Assembly (NCBI GenBank): GCA_024336345.1
Contig: JANFOG010000002.1
Coordinates: forward strand, 2,790,001-2,854,000
Length of the DNA: 64,000 nucleotides
DNA from: Mariannaea sp. PMI_226
Taxonomy: Eukaryota; Ascomycota; Sordariomycetes; Hypocreales; Nectriaceae
Direction: 5' to 3'
The notes beneath the pieces were generated by a model that saw only the letters and a program-made list of their open reading frames with translations, searched no databases and was not told the DNA's origin. A program made the translations under genes and the position numbers. Shown piece by piece: positions 1 to 12,598 of this stretch. The stretch's first letter is position 1. Each line of letters opens with the position of its first letter.

Positions 1-411
1 CGCCCGCCACCGCCGACGGCGGGGCAGGCACAGCCAAAATCCGAAGAAGCCTCAGCTCTCAGCGTAGATGGCACTGAGCCTACGCTCGCCCGACCACCGC
101 CAATGCCCAACTACTATCAGATTTCTTTCACCTGTGTCCCTTGCGGCAAACCTTCGGTCCACAATATCTCTAAACAGGGCTATCATCACGGTTCAATACT
201 CATCACTTGCCCTACCTGCCGCAACAGACACATCATAAGCGACCATCTCAATATCTTTGGTGATCGAAAAGTCACAATTGAGGACATTATGCGCGAGAAA
301 GGACAACTCGTAAAGAGAGGAAGTTTGGGCGAAGACGGAGATATTGAATTCTGGCCTGATGAGCGATACGACGAGTTAAAAAAGGGTTCAGATGGCACTG
401 AAAGCTCTTAA
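1..411 (+). CDS. ZIM17: DNL-type zinc finger protein (Zim17/Hep1/Tim15 family), 5'-truncated by window edge
   Basis: The family acts in the mitochondrial matrix as an escort that keeps mitochondrial Hsp70 soluble, supporting protein import and Fe-S cluster work. The reading frame is open from base 1, so the N-terminus, including any mitochondrial presequence, lies outside the window; a Met codon at 103 is internal. The visible part encodes 136 residues: a Pro/Ser/Ala-rich lead, then the DNL core from about residue 39. It shows two CxxC zinc knuckles (CVPC and CPTC) separated by an SKQGYHHGSILIT-type segment, followed by RHIISDHLNIF, which matches the family's DHL signature. The tail is acidic (GEDGDIEFWPD). 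It converges on UTP20. The family assignment is firm; the true start and upstream exons cannot be seen. Confidence 0.93.
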   Translation, partial: RPPPPTAGQAQPKSEEASALSVDGTEPTLARPPPMPNYYQISFTCVPCGKPSVHNISKQGYHHGSILITCPTCRNRHIISDHLNIFGDRKVTIEDIMREKGQLVKRGSLGEDGDIEFWPDERYDELKKGSDGTESS

Positions 412-806
412 GAAATGAAAAGCACGATGCAATGGGAAAAGTCGCTAAAAAGGAGGTAATGGACTTCTTCCTTGTGTATGTTGTAGATATGGGACGGGAA
501 AATGGTGTTGGCGTTAATATTGCTGAATACCTCGCGTCAAGAAGATACAGCACAAAATACCCCCCTCTTGGTTAGAATTGAACTTCGGGTTTGTATGATA
601 CGAAAATTGGCGGGTTAAATACACATGTAGGCACAGAGTATACGCATATAGATAAATACTTTGTTTTTGGACATACTGTCTATGGATACATAGCTAGTTG
701 CATAAACCCACAATCAGCGCCTCTGAATGCACTACATACTTCAATCTATGATATACTCCCAAAACGCCATCAAATGTATTGTTACCAAGTTCTTCCTTTT
801 CTGCTG
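412..806. other. Convergent 3' spacer between ZIM17 and UTP20
   Basis: This 395-bp spacer holds the 3' flanks of two convergent genes. It is AT-rich around 560-720. I see no RNA gene, repeat or credible ORF. The short ORFs here run into UTP20 antisense sequence and have no protein-like composition. Confidence 0.6.
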
Positions 807-3800
807 TTACCACCCTTTGTACGACTGTCTAATCGACTTTTGCTCCTTGGACCTCGTCTTCTTCCTTTCCTTGTTCTTCTCGAACCTCTTCCGCTTATCC
901 CGTCCATACTTCTCCGGCTGGGCGAGCGCCTCAATCTTTCGTTTGCTTGAGCGCTGTTCTCTCTTCGCTCTCACCTCCTCCCGAATAGCCAATAGCTGCT
1001 TTGTGTATTCCGCTGTGCCAAACTTCTTCTGCAGGGAGTCCATAAGAATTTGTGCCCTTGTCTTCAGACCTTCGTGCTTCGCCTTGAATTGCTCATCGTT
1101 GGAGAACGGTGGCGCGATGGATGGGTCCGTCAGATTGTGTAGTGGGATCAGAATAGTCTTGAGCGAGGGCTTGAGGCGCTCTACGTCAGATCTGCGACAG
1201 ATAGTCTCCAAAATTTCCATAGCAGCGATCTTGGGCGTGATTGCAACTGCCCTAGGCGGAATCTCTCTTCGAATGATGTGCGACAGTCTCCAGAAGAGGT
1301 ACTGCAAGTCCTTCTTCTTATATTGGTTGGCTCCTTCTTCCTCTTCGCCCTCGTCCTGGTCTTCATCCTCTGCATCCTCATCCTCCCCAGTGACGGGTCG
1401 AAGAGGGAGTCTAGGTCCGAGGAAGATGAGGACCTGAGTAGCCTCGGCTGCGAGTTTCTCGTCAACATCACGAGTGGCTACAACGCCAAGAGCAAGGCGC
1501 ACAAGATCCTGAACCTTAGTCAAGTCCAAAACCATACCGTGGGAACCCTCCACGGCTTCTCCGGCTGGAATGTTACCTGCCTGCTTTGCAAAGTCCGCCA
1601 GGTAAGAGCTGATGAGACCAATCGCCGCAATCCTGACAGGTGTTTCGGGATGTGCCAGGCATCGAGCAACATTAACCCACAACTCTCCACTGTCAGCTGA
1701 CAAGACCTTGTCGGGAAATACCGTCACAGATAAGCGAATGACGCCAAGGGCGGCTTCCAAAAGCTCTCCGTCTACGTCCTCGATGTCATCTGCCTCGAGA
1801 ACACCGGTGACCTTGCCAAAGACGAGCTTGAAGTCCTTTTTGTTCTTTGAAGCATTCTCATTTGACTCGAGGTAGTGAGTGAACATAATGAGTGCCAGTC
1901 GGAGGACGGCGTCGTTGCCATCCTTATCCAGCCATGATCTGACCAGACCCAAAAAGGTCTGAGTGCGCTCTTTGTCAGATTTGCGGAAAATCTCCTTGAT
2001 CAGCTCTGCAGCCGCAAGGCGGCACTTCTCGCTATCATCATTGGCAAGAACCATGAAGAGAGGAAGGAAACAGGTGGAAGCAATCTCTTGGACAAAGTCA
2101 TCGGATGACTTCATGAGTAGCAAGTGAACAATCTCCATAACGGAAAGGCGGCCGCCTTCCCGGTCATACTTGAGGTTGGCAATGATGAAATTGAGTTGCT
2201 TAGCCCATCGTGCCTTTTTCTGAGGATACTCTCTAACGAATTGGAAAAAGGCACCCCGAGCAAGATCACGTGTGTCCTTATCGTCGTTGGTAATCATGAC
2301 AGTTCCGACGTAGTCCATTGTGTCGTAGACTGAGGCAGTCTCGATATGGCGGTCGAGAACGGAACGCAAGAAGTTGAAGGTAACGTGTCGGTACAAGGGT
2401 TCAGTCAGGTCATCCTTTAGTTTCTCAAGTAACATATCAATGGCTGCATCTTTGACCGGTACATCATGACGGTCTCGAAGAATGACCGCCAGCATCTTGA
2501 TCGCCGCCTGAGATAGCTCAGTGGTGGTCGAAACATCGGTCGAAATGCTCTTGGTAGCATCTTTGACAGCAACCTTGTAGAGGTTTGTCGCATCTTCGGT
2601 GGCGAATGGCACTTTGTCGATGACGGCCAAGAGACGGAAAGTGGAGATTTTCACCTCTTCCTCCCCTCCGACAATTGCATCGCCAAGGATGGGGATGAAT
2701 CCGCTGACGTTGGCAGGGTTCCGCAGGTTATCATGCTTTTTCAGAATAGCCCGCAGGATATCGATCGCGAAGCGGATGAGCTTGTAGGTGTTCTTGGTGG
2801 TTCGGCCGCGTTCGCCACTCTTCTTGGCACCCCTTTGAACCAAGTACTTCTTAATCCTGGGGTCAAGTTTGACTTCAACTTCTGGTTTCCGGCTGTTGTA
2901 CGCTTCTTGGATGACTTCATAGCAAAAGACCAGAGTGTCTCGACTCTCAGCAGCTGGGTTCTGCAAGAGACCAGCAGTGATACGCGCCATGAGCGCGTCA
3001 ATCTTGCGAATAATCTTGAGATCAACCTTTTGCATGAGGAGTGCTTGCAATGGCTTCACCAAGTCAATGAGGCAAGTAACAGAAGCATTCTTAGCAACCA
3101 GTTCCATCGAGTCCTGACTCTTGCTGCTCTTAATTTCCTTCATTTGGTTGGTGTAACCCTCAGCATCCTTCTGCTGGCCAACCACGCCAAAGATATCATC
3201 CATAATCACTGTCACAATGGACGGCAGACAGTAGTCTAGGTCACCAGGAGCGAAACCAGGCACTGTAGCAACCAAAATTGCATGCATGGTGTACGAGAGC
3301 ACGTGAAGCTGATAACCTTTGGTGAGCGCACCTCGTAGTTCCCGAAGCATGAAACCGAAAAATGAGGGGCCCAGGTTGACGGCAATTTTTACCAGAGTAT
3401 CTCGTGCCATTTCTCGTGCCTCCCAGGCCTTGCTTCGGAGAATATGACTGATATCTGTCAAAACACCAGCTAGCTTTTGATCCATTTGTTCCGAAGGCAA
3501 AAGCCTTAGTAGCTTCACAATGATCACACCCACCGGGACTCGGTAGCTGACCTCGGATTCATCTTTCTGATGCAAGTGCTTGATAAGGGTTGGTAGGAAT
3601 CCGTTCTCAATATCTGCATGCAGTTTTTCAGCTTTGGGAACCGTGACAATGAGCCTTGGAGAAGTCGAAGATGACACTTCCACTTGGTCGATTTCCATGG
3701 CCTCGTCGGCAGTGTCTTGAGATGCAGAAATCAAAGCATCTGCAAATTTACCCAGTAGCCGGATAGTCTGCTTCTGGAGGTCAGGTTTGGCTTCGACATA

Positions 3801-6800
3801 GCCGATGTATCTCTGGAAAGTCGTCTTGTAGTGCTTCCAGTGGAGCGACATGGCAAGGTTACCAATGGTATTTGTTGCTTGGGCACCCAATCCATGGTCA
3901 TCAGTCCCGGCGGCTCGACCAAAGATGAAGTGCTCTAAGAGGGGAATGAAAAATTGAGCCAAGTTTTGGCTACCCATTTCCTTTTCTTTATTGGCTGCCT
4001 CTAGAATCTGAAGTGCCTCCAGTTGCTTTGAAGTAGCAGGGCTCAAAATGTTGAAGAAGAAGGTAGGCTCTGCAGACTCCTCATTCCGGTCACTCAACAG
4101 AGCACTGAGATCGGCGATTGGTCCCCATTCGGGAAGGTTGGTAAGAAGGAAACCAAGAACTCTGAGATACTCTCTTCGGACAGTCTCAGAAGTCTCGCGT
4201 GATCCAGAGTAGAGCGAAGGCATGAGGATATCTTGCAGGTGTGTCTCAAACCGTTCCCTGGTCTGCCCTAATGTGCATGAAGCTGCATCACCAATAAATC
4301 GGCGAATTCCGTCTGCTGAGTTTGATGACAAAATACCAAATTCCTCGTCATCTCGAATGTGGAAGATCAGGTTGTGAAGAAGAGGGAGCCACTGCTTGGG
4401 GGTAAGAGGGATATCACGTTCACTTGAGATAGCAGTGAATGCTGCAAGGCGCCTGTCATAGTCGGGCTCCTCAATACGACCCTCTTTGAAAGAATTGAGG
4501 GCAGCACAAAGATCTGCTATCTCGACAACGTCGGTATTCTTCTTGGCAATGGCTTGTAGAGTTGTGGACAGTGATTGTCGATTTTCTCTGTCCTTGAAGT
4601 AGCTAAAGAGGGAAGAGATGGTGTTGTATACATTTTCCAAGAGCGATTCATCCTCAAAAACGCTGGACCGTGAGATGTACTGTTCGAGAATGAGAAGAAT
4701 TCGACCCTTTAGTCTTGGATTAACTCGTCTTGGAGGCTGGTTCAAAAGGAAGATTGAAATCTTGATAACAGCCTGGGTACTCTCAGAGTCCTCAACGATT
4801 GGAGCCATAGCTAGAATAGTCTCGACACACGCTTCAAGAAGATCATTGCTAAAACCAGAGGTCTCTAGGACTGCCGCAATCTGGGCGAGAACAGCTTTAG
4901 CATTCGGGTCAAGTAGTTCAGCCTTGATAAGCTCGTTAAACTCGGATTCCTGGGCTGGCGCGGTGGAGAGCTTGACGAGGTTTCGAATGATTGTCAGAAC
5001 GAACATTTTGACCTCATCCTTGGCTTTCTCAACAGACAAGCACTCAATTACTTGAGGAAGCACCCCCGTTGGAAGAACCTTGCTGTGAGGGGCCAAAAAC
5101 AGAGCCACCTGAGGGAGGACAGACCAAGTCCCCAGGAGCTGGAGCGTACCAGAAATCCCCTGAGCTGTCTCAATGTGAAAGTTATCGATTCTCGGTGCCA
5201 CAACCTCTTCGAGGATGATATCCTGATACGGTGCCCACTGGAAAGTCTGGGCGTTCTGGAACAAGGCATTTAGGCATTTCAAACCAGTAGATCTCGTGAT
5301 TCTCAAAAGCGACTGGGAGCTAGCCTTCTCTTCCTCTTCTTCAGGAACGTCTTCTGCGTCTTGAGCGCTCCCACTTAGCTGACGACAAGCATGGACAAGA
5401 CAGTACAACACAGAATTCAAAATTGTTTCCATGTACGGAGTAATGTTGGAGCCCAGCTCAGAAATGACGGCCGAAATCATGTTGAGGAAACCAACTTGTT
5501 TGCGGGGAGGGATGAGGGCATCGTCGAAGGATTTTCGGGCCATGCCAACCACCTTCACATCTTTCAATTTTCCAGTCGCGATTTCAAGGAAGCTCCCCAT
5601 ATCTTCAACAGACAGGTTTCTCAGCACCGCGAGCCTCGTGGCATATAAGCCATGTCGGCCGCTTGCTGCACCCTTTTTTGAGATCGTACGACCGTACAGT
5701 AGTCGCAGAAGGACGGGCATCAACGTGGCCCGGTGTTCAGATTTGATGGCATTCTCGTCTTGCAAAAATACAGTCAACTCATTCTTGAAACGAGCTTCGT
5801 CCAACAAATATTCCAAATTCTCTTGATAGGACTTGATAGCGTCTTGCTTCCATGCAAGGATGGCTTTGAGAGCGGGCTTCTGGACCTCAACATCACCATT
5901 CTCCAACAGCTGCAAGAAGGAAGTGTACACCTCCTCATTTCGGTACAACGCTCGTGGATTGATGAATTGGGAGAAGACACTTATAAGAGCCTTTCGATCA
6001 ACCAATGACCAAGTTGCACCTACAGACTGGTCATCTGGTGTAGATGGCCCATCCTCAGTGGCCCAGGCGAGCAAGTGAGGGACGAGCTGGCGAGACCGTC
6101 TCTCTGCAATGGACGGTATAGCGCCGAAAACCTTCAGTGCTCGAGACCTAGAGTGACCAGAAACGGCTTCAGCTGTCTGCTGCTTCTCATCAAAGGTTTG
6201 CAGCATTAAATCATCGGGATGCTCAATCACCGTTTCCACCTTGGCTGCCACGTTCTCCAATCTTCGGAAGGCCGTACACTCAAATTCAGAAACAAAAGTT
6301 GGGGCTGTATTGTTTCCTGCCGATGGGGAAGATCCCCATCTCGGTGATGGTACATCAAGCCATTTGAACGCAACCTCGCAAATGGCATTTTCACCCGCCT
6401 TGCTCTGAGCCACCTCCTTCATAGTCTCAACCGTGTCATCCCAAACTGGGGACAGCTTCACGGTAAGCATTCCGAAAAGGAAAGCCGGAACAGCCTGCTG
6501 CAACCAGCTTTTCTCTTCAAAAGAGGCATAACTTTGGCCCAGCTTCCGCAAAAGCATAGCAATAGCCCGGGTGTGTGAAAGGGCCAGTGGGGTTTCTTCA
6601 GCATTGATCATGGTGTTCACAGTATCCATACTATCCGGTGAAGGGCTCACTTGCTTCAGGAGTTCTAAAGATGCTAGACGAATCTCGTGTGACGGAGAGC
6701 TGAGGTTTTCGATCAGCGAGGTCATTACTGGGTCATCGTCGATCCCAGAGCCATCACTACTTGTGCTGCCTTGCCTCTCAATCGCTGCATTGCTACTTTG

Positions 6801-8760
6801 GATTTTCTCATAAGCAAGATAAGCATGGAGGAAGCCACTCGACTGCGCGAATCTCGGGATAGCAGCGCGCAGTAGGGGGCTCAACGTAGCATCGACCGAG
6901 CCAGCGGCCTTGCTCATGCGCAGATACGCATGGAACCCCTGGCCAACAATGAAGTGAACCTCGTCCGATGCCAGCGTAGACGAAGGTCGCAGTGCCAATT
7001 TCAGCTTTCGGAGAAGAAGCTCTGCAATACGCGCGTTGGTTGATGGGTGAACTGTCGTTACCTCCATGATCTTGAGCAGACCAGAGTATTTCGGCAAGCA
7101 TCTATCTCTCCAAACCTGAGGGTCTTTGTTGTAAGGGCCTCGCTCCGGAAATGGTGAAATTTCCAATCGCTCGAACTTGGAAACGATTTGGTCCTGCCAG
7201 CCCTGAGGTAATTTGCAGCTTTCTTTCTCGCCTGCGGGAGGGAATCCACGGTTTTCGACCATCTTAGGGAGCAAAATGCAGAGTATTTCCTCATTTTGGC
7301 CCTCAGACCAATGGCTGGCTATGAACCTATTACTCATTAGCAATGAAGTAAAAACTTCAGGTGTCAAGTTGGACCTACTTTTGGAAATCGTTGCGGAATA
7401 AGCTGCCGAATCGCTCCGAGTTCAATTCGCAGAAATACGAACAAAAAGGAATAAACCATTTCATGAACGGCTCCCTGGTTAGTGACTGTATTAAAGATAT
7501 AATGTGAGGAATTAAAGCGTCAATGGGCGCATGATGCCAAATAATAGCGATATTGACAATAAGAGAATTCCAGACAGTGTTGTCTGCATCCTTCGGAATT
7601 TCGAGGGCCGCTTTGGTGACTTGTGAAAGCATATCAACCAGACTTCGGACGAGGGGTGTCCAATTGGTAATTCGAGAGCCTTTTCGAACACCAGCCAAGG
7701 TTCCATAGATTCTGACCCAAGGAACAAGCTGCCAGTCAAGCTTCGTAGCTGAGCGTTGCTCCATATCTTGCTCCTGGTTCTCGTGAATGGCGGTAGCGAA
7801 TTCTTCGAACGTGCTTGCGTTTGAGTGGTGTATAACACTTGTTAAAACACCGCAAGTCACGTCTAACCATATGCTCTCTTGGACGAGACAACGCTCATGC
7901 TCAGGGATGGCATTGACAAGGGCTGCAAATATCGCCGGGCCGGTTGAGTGGATCGTGTAGTCAGTCCCCTTAATCGCTTCAGCGAACATTGTCATTACGC
8001 CATCCTTGTAAAGTGTGAATTGCCGGTCCCCGGCAATACTACAGAGGTCTTCTTTGGCGAATTCAACAATGAGCTTCAGGCCTGATTCTCGATGTGAAGG
8101 AGCAGCGGCCTTCTTAATCAGAAAACTCAGAGCTTCGGCAGCGAATCGGGCGATGTGAGGAGGGTGTCGTGACTTTCCCAAGAGAGGAGCCATGACCTTG
8201 AACGTCGGTCTCAAGTCAGGTACCAGTAACTTGGAGAGATACTTGAACAGAAACGCCAGTCCTCCAAATGTCCACTCGATCACCTCGACGTCCTGCGGCT
8301 TACTGGCGACAGCCACAATCAAATCCAAACTTCTACCATAGTGCTTCTCAAATCGGACTCCGAGATCATGTGAAAAGGCGGTTAGGAGATCTAGTAACGG
8401 CTCGAGAGATTCTTTCTCTTGCATGGAGATGTATTTGTCGAGCAGGTCGAAAATACGTTGCTCAAAATGGAGGAGCTGAGGGAGAGTCTCGCACAGAGGA
8501 AGTGCCTCCCGCCTGAATGAGACGAATTGCTTGGAGACATTGAGTTCTGACCATTTTTGCAAGCCTGTGTGGAAATAGGATGTCGAGGTGGAAAGATCTT
8601 CGTTATCGAGGTCATGACGGCGAACTTTGCGGAGAGGCTGGAGGGAGCTGAACTTTGCGATTTTGGTGCTAAAAGACTCCCATCGATGATTCTTTTGGTG
8701 GGGGGTCGAATTCTTGCTTTTCCGGGCCTTGGTGATGCGCCCAGACGACTTGGACGACAT
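807..8760 (-). CDS. UTP20: U3 snoRNP-associated protein UTP20 (SSU processome HEAT-repeat scaffold)
   Basis: UTP20 is a giant helical-repeat scaffold of the nucleolar small-subunit processome, needed for 18S pre-rRNA processing. Two long reading frames join through one 52-bp intron at 7327-7378: donor GTAGGT, branch-like GCTAATG, acceptor ATAG. The splice turns FQK into FQKFIASHW with the frame kept. Exons are 8760-7379 and 7326-807, giving 2633 residues, close to the human (2785) and yeast (2493) proteins. The start was chosen at MSSKSSGR, a basic N-terminus; the frame is open further upstream, but only weak non-ATG starts lie there. The protein is continuous alpha-helical/HEAT-like sequence. 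An Asp/Glu-rich stretch lies near residue 2438, and the tail ends in a Lys/Arg-rich segment (KRKRFEKNKERKKTRSKEQK) typical of nucleolar factors. It is divergent from the CWF19-like gene. Confidence 0.95.
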
Positions 8761-9167
8761 CGTGGCGGTATCGCAGGCCGGTGCACAATTTGCAGGATTG
8801 TTGCAAAGTTGCAAAGTCTGGAAGAAGAGAAATCTCAGTGAGCTTTCACTGTCGCGACAGACTCCCCGCCAAAATTTCCAACTTTTTTTTTGATCGGCGG
8901 AAGGCCGGCAAATCCGATAAGGCAGCACTAGCGGAGGTAGCCTCAGCTCAGCCAATTATGTCTGTGCCGCAAACTCTTATCAGCCCCAAGCTACCCAACT
9001 CGCGTCCGTAATAGCTTGCATCCACCTACTCCATCCTCCATACTTTTCTCAGGACCGTCACCTTGATTGAGCCACTGCTTGATTCATCTTCGTATACCAC
9101 TACCGCGATCAACCACAAGCAGAATAATCTCACCGCGAAGTCAACCATCTTTTTACACTCGGCCATC
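8761..9167. promoter_or_regulatory. Shared divergent upstream region of UTP20 and the CWF19-like gene
   Basis: These 407 bp separate two start codons pointing away from each other, so both promoters must lie here or overlap neighbouring leaders. A run of T follows 8882. No TATA box stands out. Bidirectional control is inferred from geometry only. Confidence 0.6.
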
Positions 9168-10866
9168 ATGGCTGCGCCCAAGATGTACGCAACCCGTCTT
9201 TTCCCCCCATGCGTGATCAGTTTGGCTAATCTCACATATTAGAATTGTCCTTGGTAGCCTCAATGGGCAGCTTGAAACCGCCCTGAAGAAGCTCTCGGCT
9301 CTCCACTCCAAGAACAACTTCTCCCTTGCGATATTGACCGGCGATGTGTTTACACCATCAACCGACGATGAATCAATTACGGCTCTTCTAAATGGGACAT
9401 TACAGGTCCCATTGCCTACCTACTTTACCGTCGCCAGCCACGCCCTCCCCCCGCGCATCGCAGCCAAAGTTGAAGCCGATGAGGAAATATGCGAAAACTT
9501 CCATTTCTTGGGCAAGCGCAGTGTCATGAAAACGTCTGATGGTATTCGAATTGTCACATTGGGCGGTCAACTCGACACAAACCTGGTTGCTGGCCAGTCC
9601 AAGGATCAGCATTACCCCCTTCATACAGCCGACGATGCAAAGAGTCTGCGTGGCGCCAACAGCGCAGACATTCTTTTGACTTCTATGTGGCCTGCAGGCG
9701 TATGGTCCGGTTCCAAGAAGGCACTAGATTCCGCTCACCAATCATCTGTGGCTGTCTCGACTCCCATCGCCGACCTGTGCACTGCCCTAAAACCGCGTTA
9801 CCACATCTCCTACTCCCCAGGTCCCTTCTTCTATGAGAGAGAACCGTTCCTGCATCCATTAGAGAAAGATTCGGAAACCCCGTCAGTAACTCGATTTATC
9901 TCAATGGCGCCGTATGGGAACGAAAATAAAGCGAAAGCAATGTATGCCTTTACCCTGAATAAGGCAGATGCTTCCATCCCCGAGGATGCCACCTCCTCTC
10001 CATTCAACTCCAAAATGAAGAAAAGGCCACACAGCGATGAGTCCTACAGCCGGTATGGGAATGATCACCATGACGACAGGCATCGGGGTCGGCGAAAGAA
10101 GCATCGCCATCAGGATCCTCCACCTGGTCCAGATCAGTGCTACTTCTGCCTGTCCAACCCAAACATCTCTGTCCATATGTGCTGCAGCATAGGTGAGGAT
10201 GCATATATCACCACAGCCAAAGGACCGCTTCCAACAGCTACCACATTTGCGGACCAGGGCCTTTCTTTCCCCGGCCATCTCATCATTATCCCGCTTCCAC
10301 ACTCTCCAACCATCACATCAATGGGCTCTGTGGGCGAGGCCGAAAGTGAGGCAATCAAAGCATACAAGGAAATGTCTCGTTTCCGCGAAGCAATACAAAC
10401 CATGGTTGCTACCAAGAGCTCTCGCAAGTTAGGCGCTATTACTTGGGAGATCAGTCGTGACCGCAACATCCATTTACATTGGCAAATGGTTGCGCTTCCT
10501 GCAGACCTCATCCGTAATGGCGTTGCCGAAGCCGCGTTCCGTGTCGAAGCGGAGAATCAAAGCTATCCAAAATTCAATGCTCAAGACATTCCTCTGGAAG
10601 GCCTTCCCACGACCGGCGATTTTTTCCGTGTTTGGTTATGGGCCAAGGACAGCGCGGACAAAATTCAAGCCAAATCTCTCGTCATGCCGCTGCCCTCAGA
10701 TATGCGCTTCGATCTTCAATTTGGCCGTCGCGTTTTAGCCAAGCTTCTCGGTCTCGAGAATCGACTTCGCTGGCAGGACTGTGAACAGACCGTCGAAGAA
10801 GAGACCAAGGATGTGGACGAGTTCCGAGAGGCGTTCAAGGACTGGGATTTCACCCTTGCTGAGTAA
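9168..10866 (+). CDS. CWF19-like protein (Drn1/CWF19L1 family)
   Basis: The family (yeast Drn1, human CWF19L1) associates with late spliceosomes and the lariat debranching enzyme. The start ATG at 9168 sits in a 17-nt exon (9168-9184). A 58-bp intron follows (9185-9242; GTACGC donor, GGCTAAT branch, TTAG acceptor), and exon 2 runs 9243-10866, giving 546 residues. Splicing yields MAAPKIIVLGSLNGQ, the usual beginning of the N-terminal metallophosphoesterase-like domain; LTGDVF (about residue 38) and the LLTSMWP block also fit. A basic His/Arg-rich linker (about 255-300) precedes the HIT-like CwfJ C-terminal domain 1, with CYFCLSNP near 304 and GHLIIIPLPHSP near 349-360. CwfJ domain 2 runs to the end. 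The long reading frame alone starts later, so the short first exon is needed for a complete protein. Confidence 0.93.
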
Positions 10867-12598
10867 CGGCCATGATGTGGCTATTGCTCAATACTATCTT
10901 TTTAATGACTTCATGCATAGCTGGCGTTAAAACAAAAATTCCGGGTTAAATTTGGATTTTACCGTTGCATTTTGAGTTGAGATTAGGACTAGATCTGATG
11001 AACAAATCAACGTTATAGGAGATTAATTATTGGTACAGGGAATATTGGTCTGAGTCATTCTAAGGGGATGGGTGTCATAATAGAGATTATGAGGCTCCTG
11101 GGGGAGGATGCCAAAATCTACCAGCCAGAGTAAACAATTGTAGCAAGCAAGAAACAGTTCAGACTGCTGTGCATCTTTTCAGATTAGCTGTTCATTTAAA
11201 AAGAATACAAATCAAAACTCACTCTGTTTACTTGCTTGAATAGGATACGACGTTGTCTCCTGACGCTTGGCAAAAGATGAACATGCACGCGTGAAGGTGC
11301 TAGCAATTGGCAATAAGTAAAAACACCAGCATCACGAAACAGCAGGCAAGTTTTTTTTTACTTTTAACATTTTCCCTCCATTGTAGGTCTGAGCTAGCTA
11401 GGGTATACCCCTTAATTAGGGGTTTATGTACAACAGGGCAAACCGGTTTCAAAGACAGGCGTCATTCTATTGCACATTTCGTCGGCAAAGAAAGCTTCCA
11501 CCCACTTCAGCTAGTCCTACAAAAAGTACAGCAGTAAACAAGATCTGTTTGTTTCATTCTTTGTGTACCGCAAACCAAGACCCGAAATCCGAGTCTTGAC
11601 GAGGGCGTGTGGTTCGATCACCGCATCGGTGTGAGGGTGACGTTTTTTGTGTTTGTTTTGTTTTGAAGGAATATGTGGTATGAACAGAGAAAAAAAAAGT
11701 ATGAAAGACCATTCGTCGGTCCTTGTGGGGTATAAACGCGACATACATGCGCGGTGGATGGTGTACCATGGGCGGTGATACTGGTATCAAGGTTGTGACT
11801 GGCTGTCGCCTGAATGTTTGTAGTTGATTTCAGTTGAGACAGTTGCAATCGGTGAATATCGGCGCAGTGTTGTTGTCCAGGTAGCCCTTGATGAGAGGGC
11901 CAGGATATAGAGGTTGATTTCTTAAGGGGAGACAACAATGCGAGAGCCGGAAGTCGTGGTGTATATCTCTGTAACACCACGCTTCAGAAAAGAAGAAAAG
12001 CAGCGCAATTGAGAACCCGCCTGATCAATTGCAGGGCGAGAAATGCAAAAAAAACAAAACGCACGCCCAAAATGCCCAAAAAAAAAAAAGGAGATATAGC
12101 TCCGAGGATAGTGTTCTGAATCCTTTCCATGGACTCCAGAGGCGAAGAGTAGTCGCCGTGTAGTGTTAACATTGTACCAATTCATCTTATGCATAAAACA
12201 AAGGGGAAAAAAAAAGGTCATTTGGAAAAGTATCAGTCAAAGAAGTGAAAAAAGAGACTCGCGCCGTGATCTATCAGTAAACAGTCGTAACTGGTCGTGG
12301 TGATGGTACAGTGATCATGCATGATTAAGTGTAGGCTGGCAAAGCCCAAGAGTAGGCGGTTGCGATTAATAGCGTTGCAAATTAAGGCGGCAGTGTCGTC
12401 GTAGCCGAGTCAATGGGATTGCCTCTTCGTTGGCAAAGTGAAAATGCATGCGATGTCCACAGGGACGAGTATGTGCGTAGTGCGTAATTGATTTGTGAGT
12501 GATCAGAGACTGTAGAGCTGACTCGGTGAGACCAGCACCTGATGTGAGTCGGCTCAACCACGTGTGCAGCTGAAGAGTGGCAGATAGATGGATACGAC
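10867..12598. other. Long convergent spacer, CWF19-like to CDC25
   Basis: These 1.7 kb hold the 3' flanks of two convergent genes. They are AT-rich with homopolymer runs (for example A12 starting at 12078 and T9 near 11351). I see no credible ORF. No tRNA folds here: a TTCGATC near 11616 lacks the flanking stem pairs. Long 3' UTRs, especially for CDC25, are the simplest content. Confidence 0.5.
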
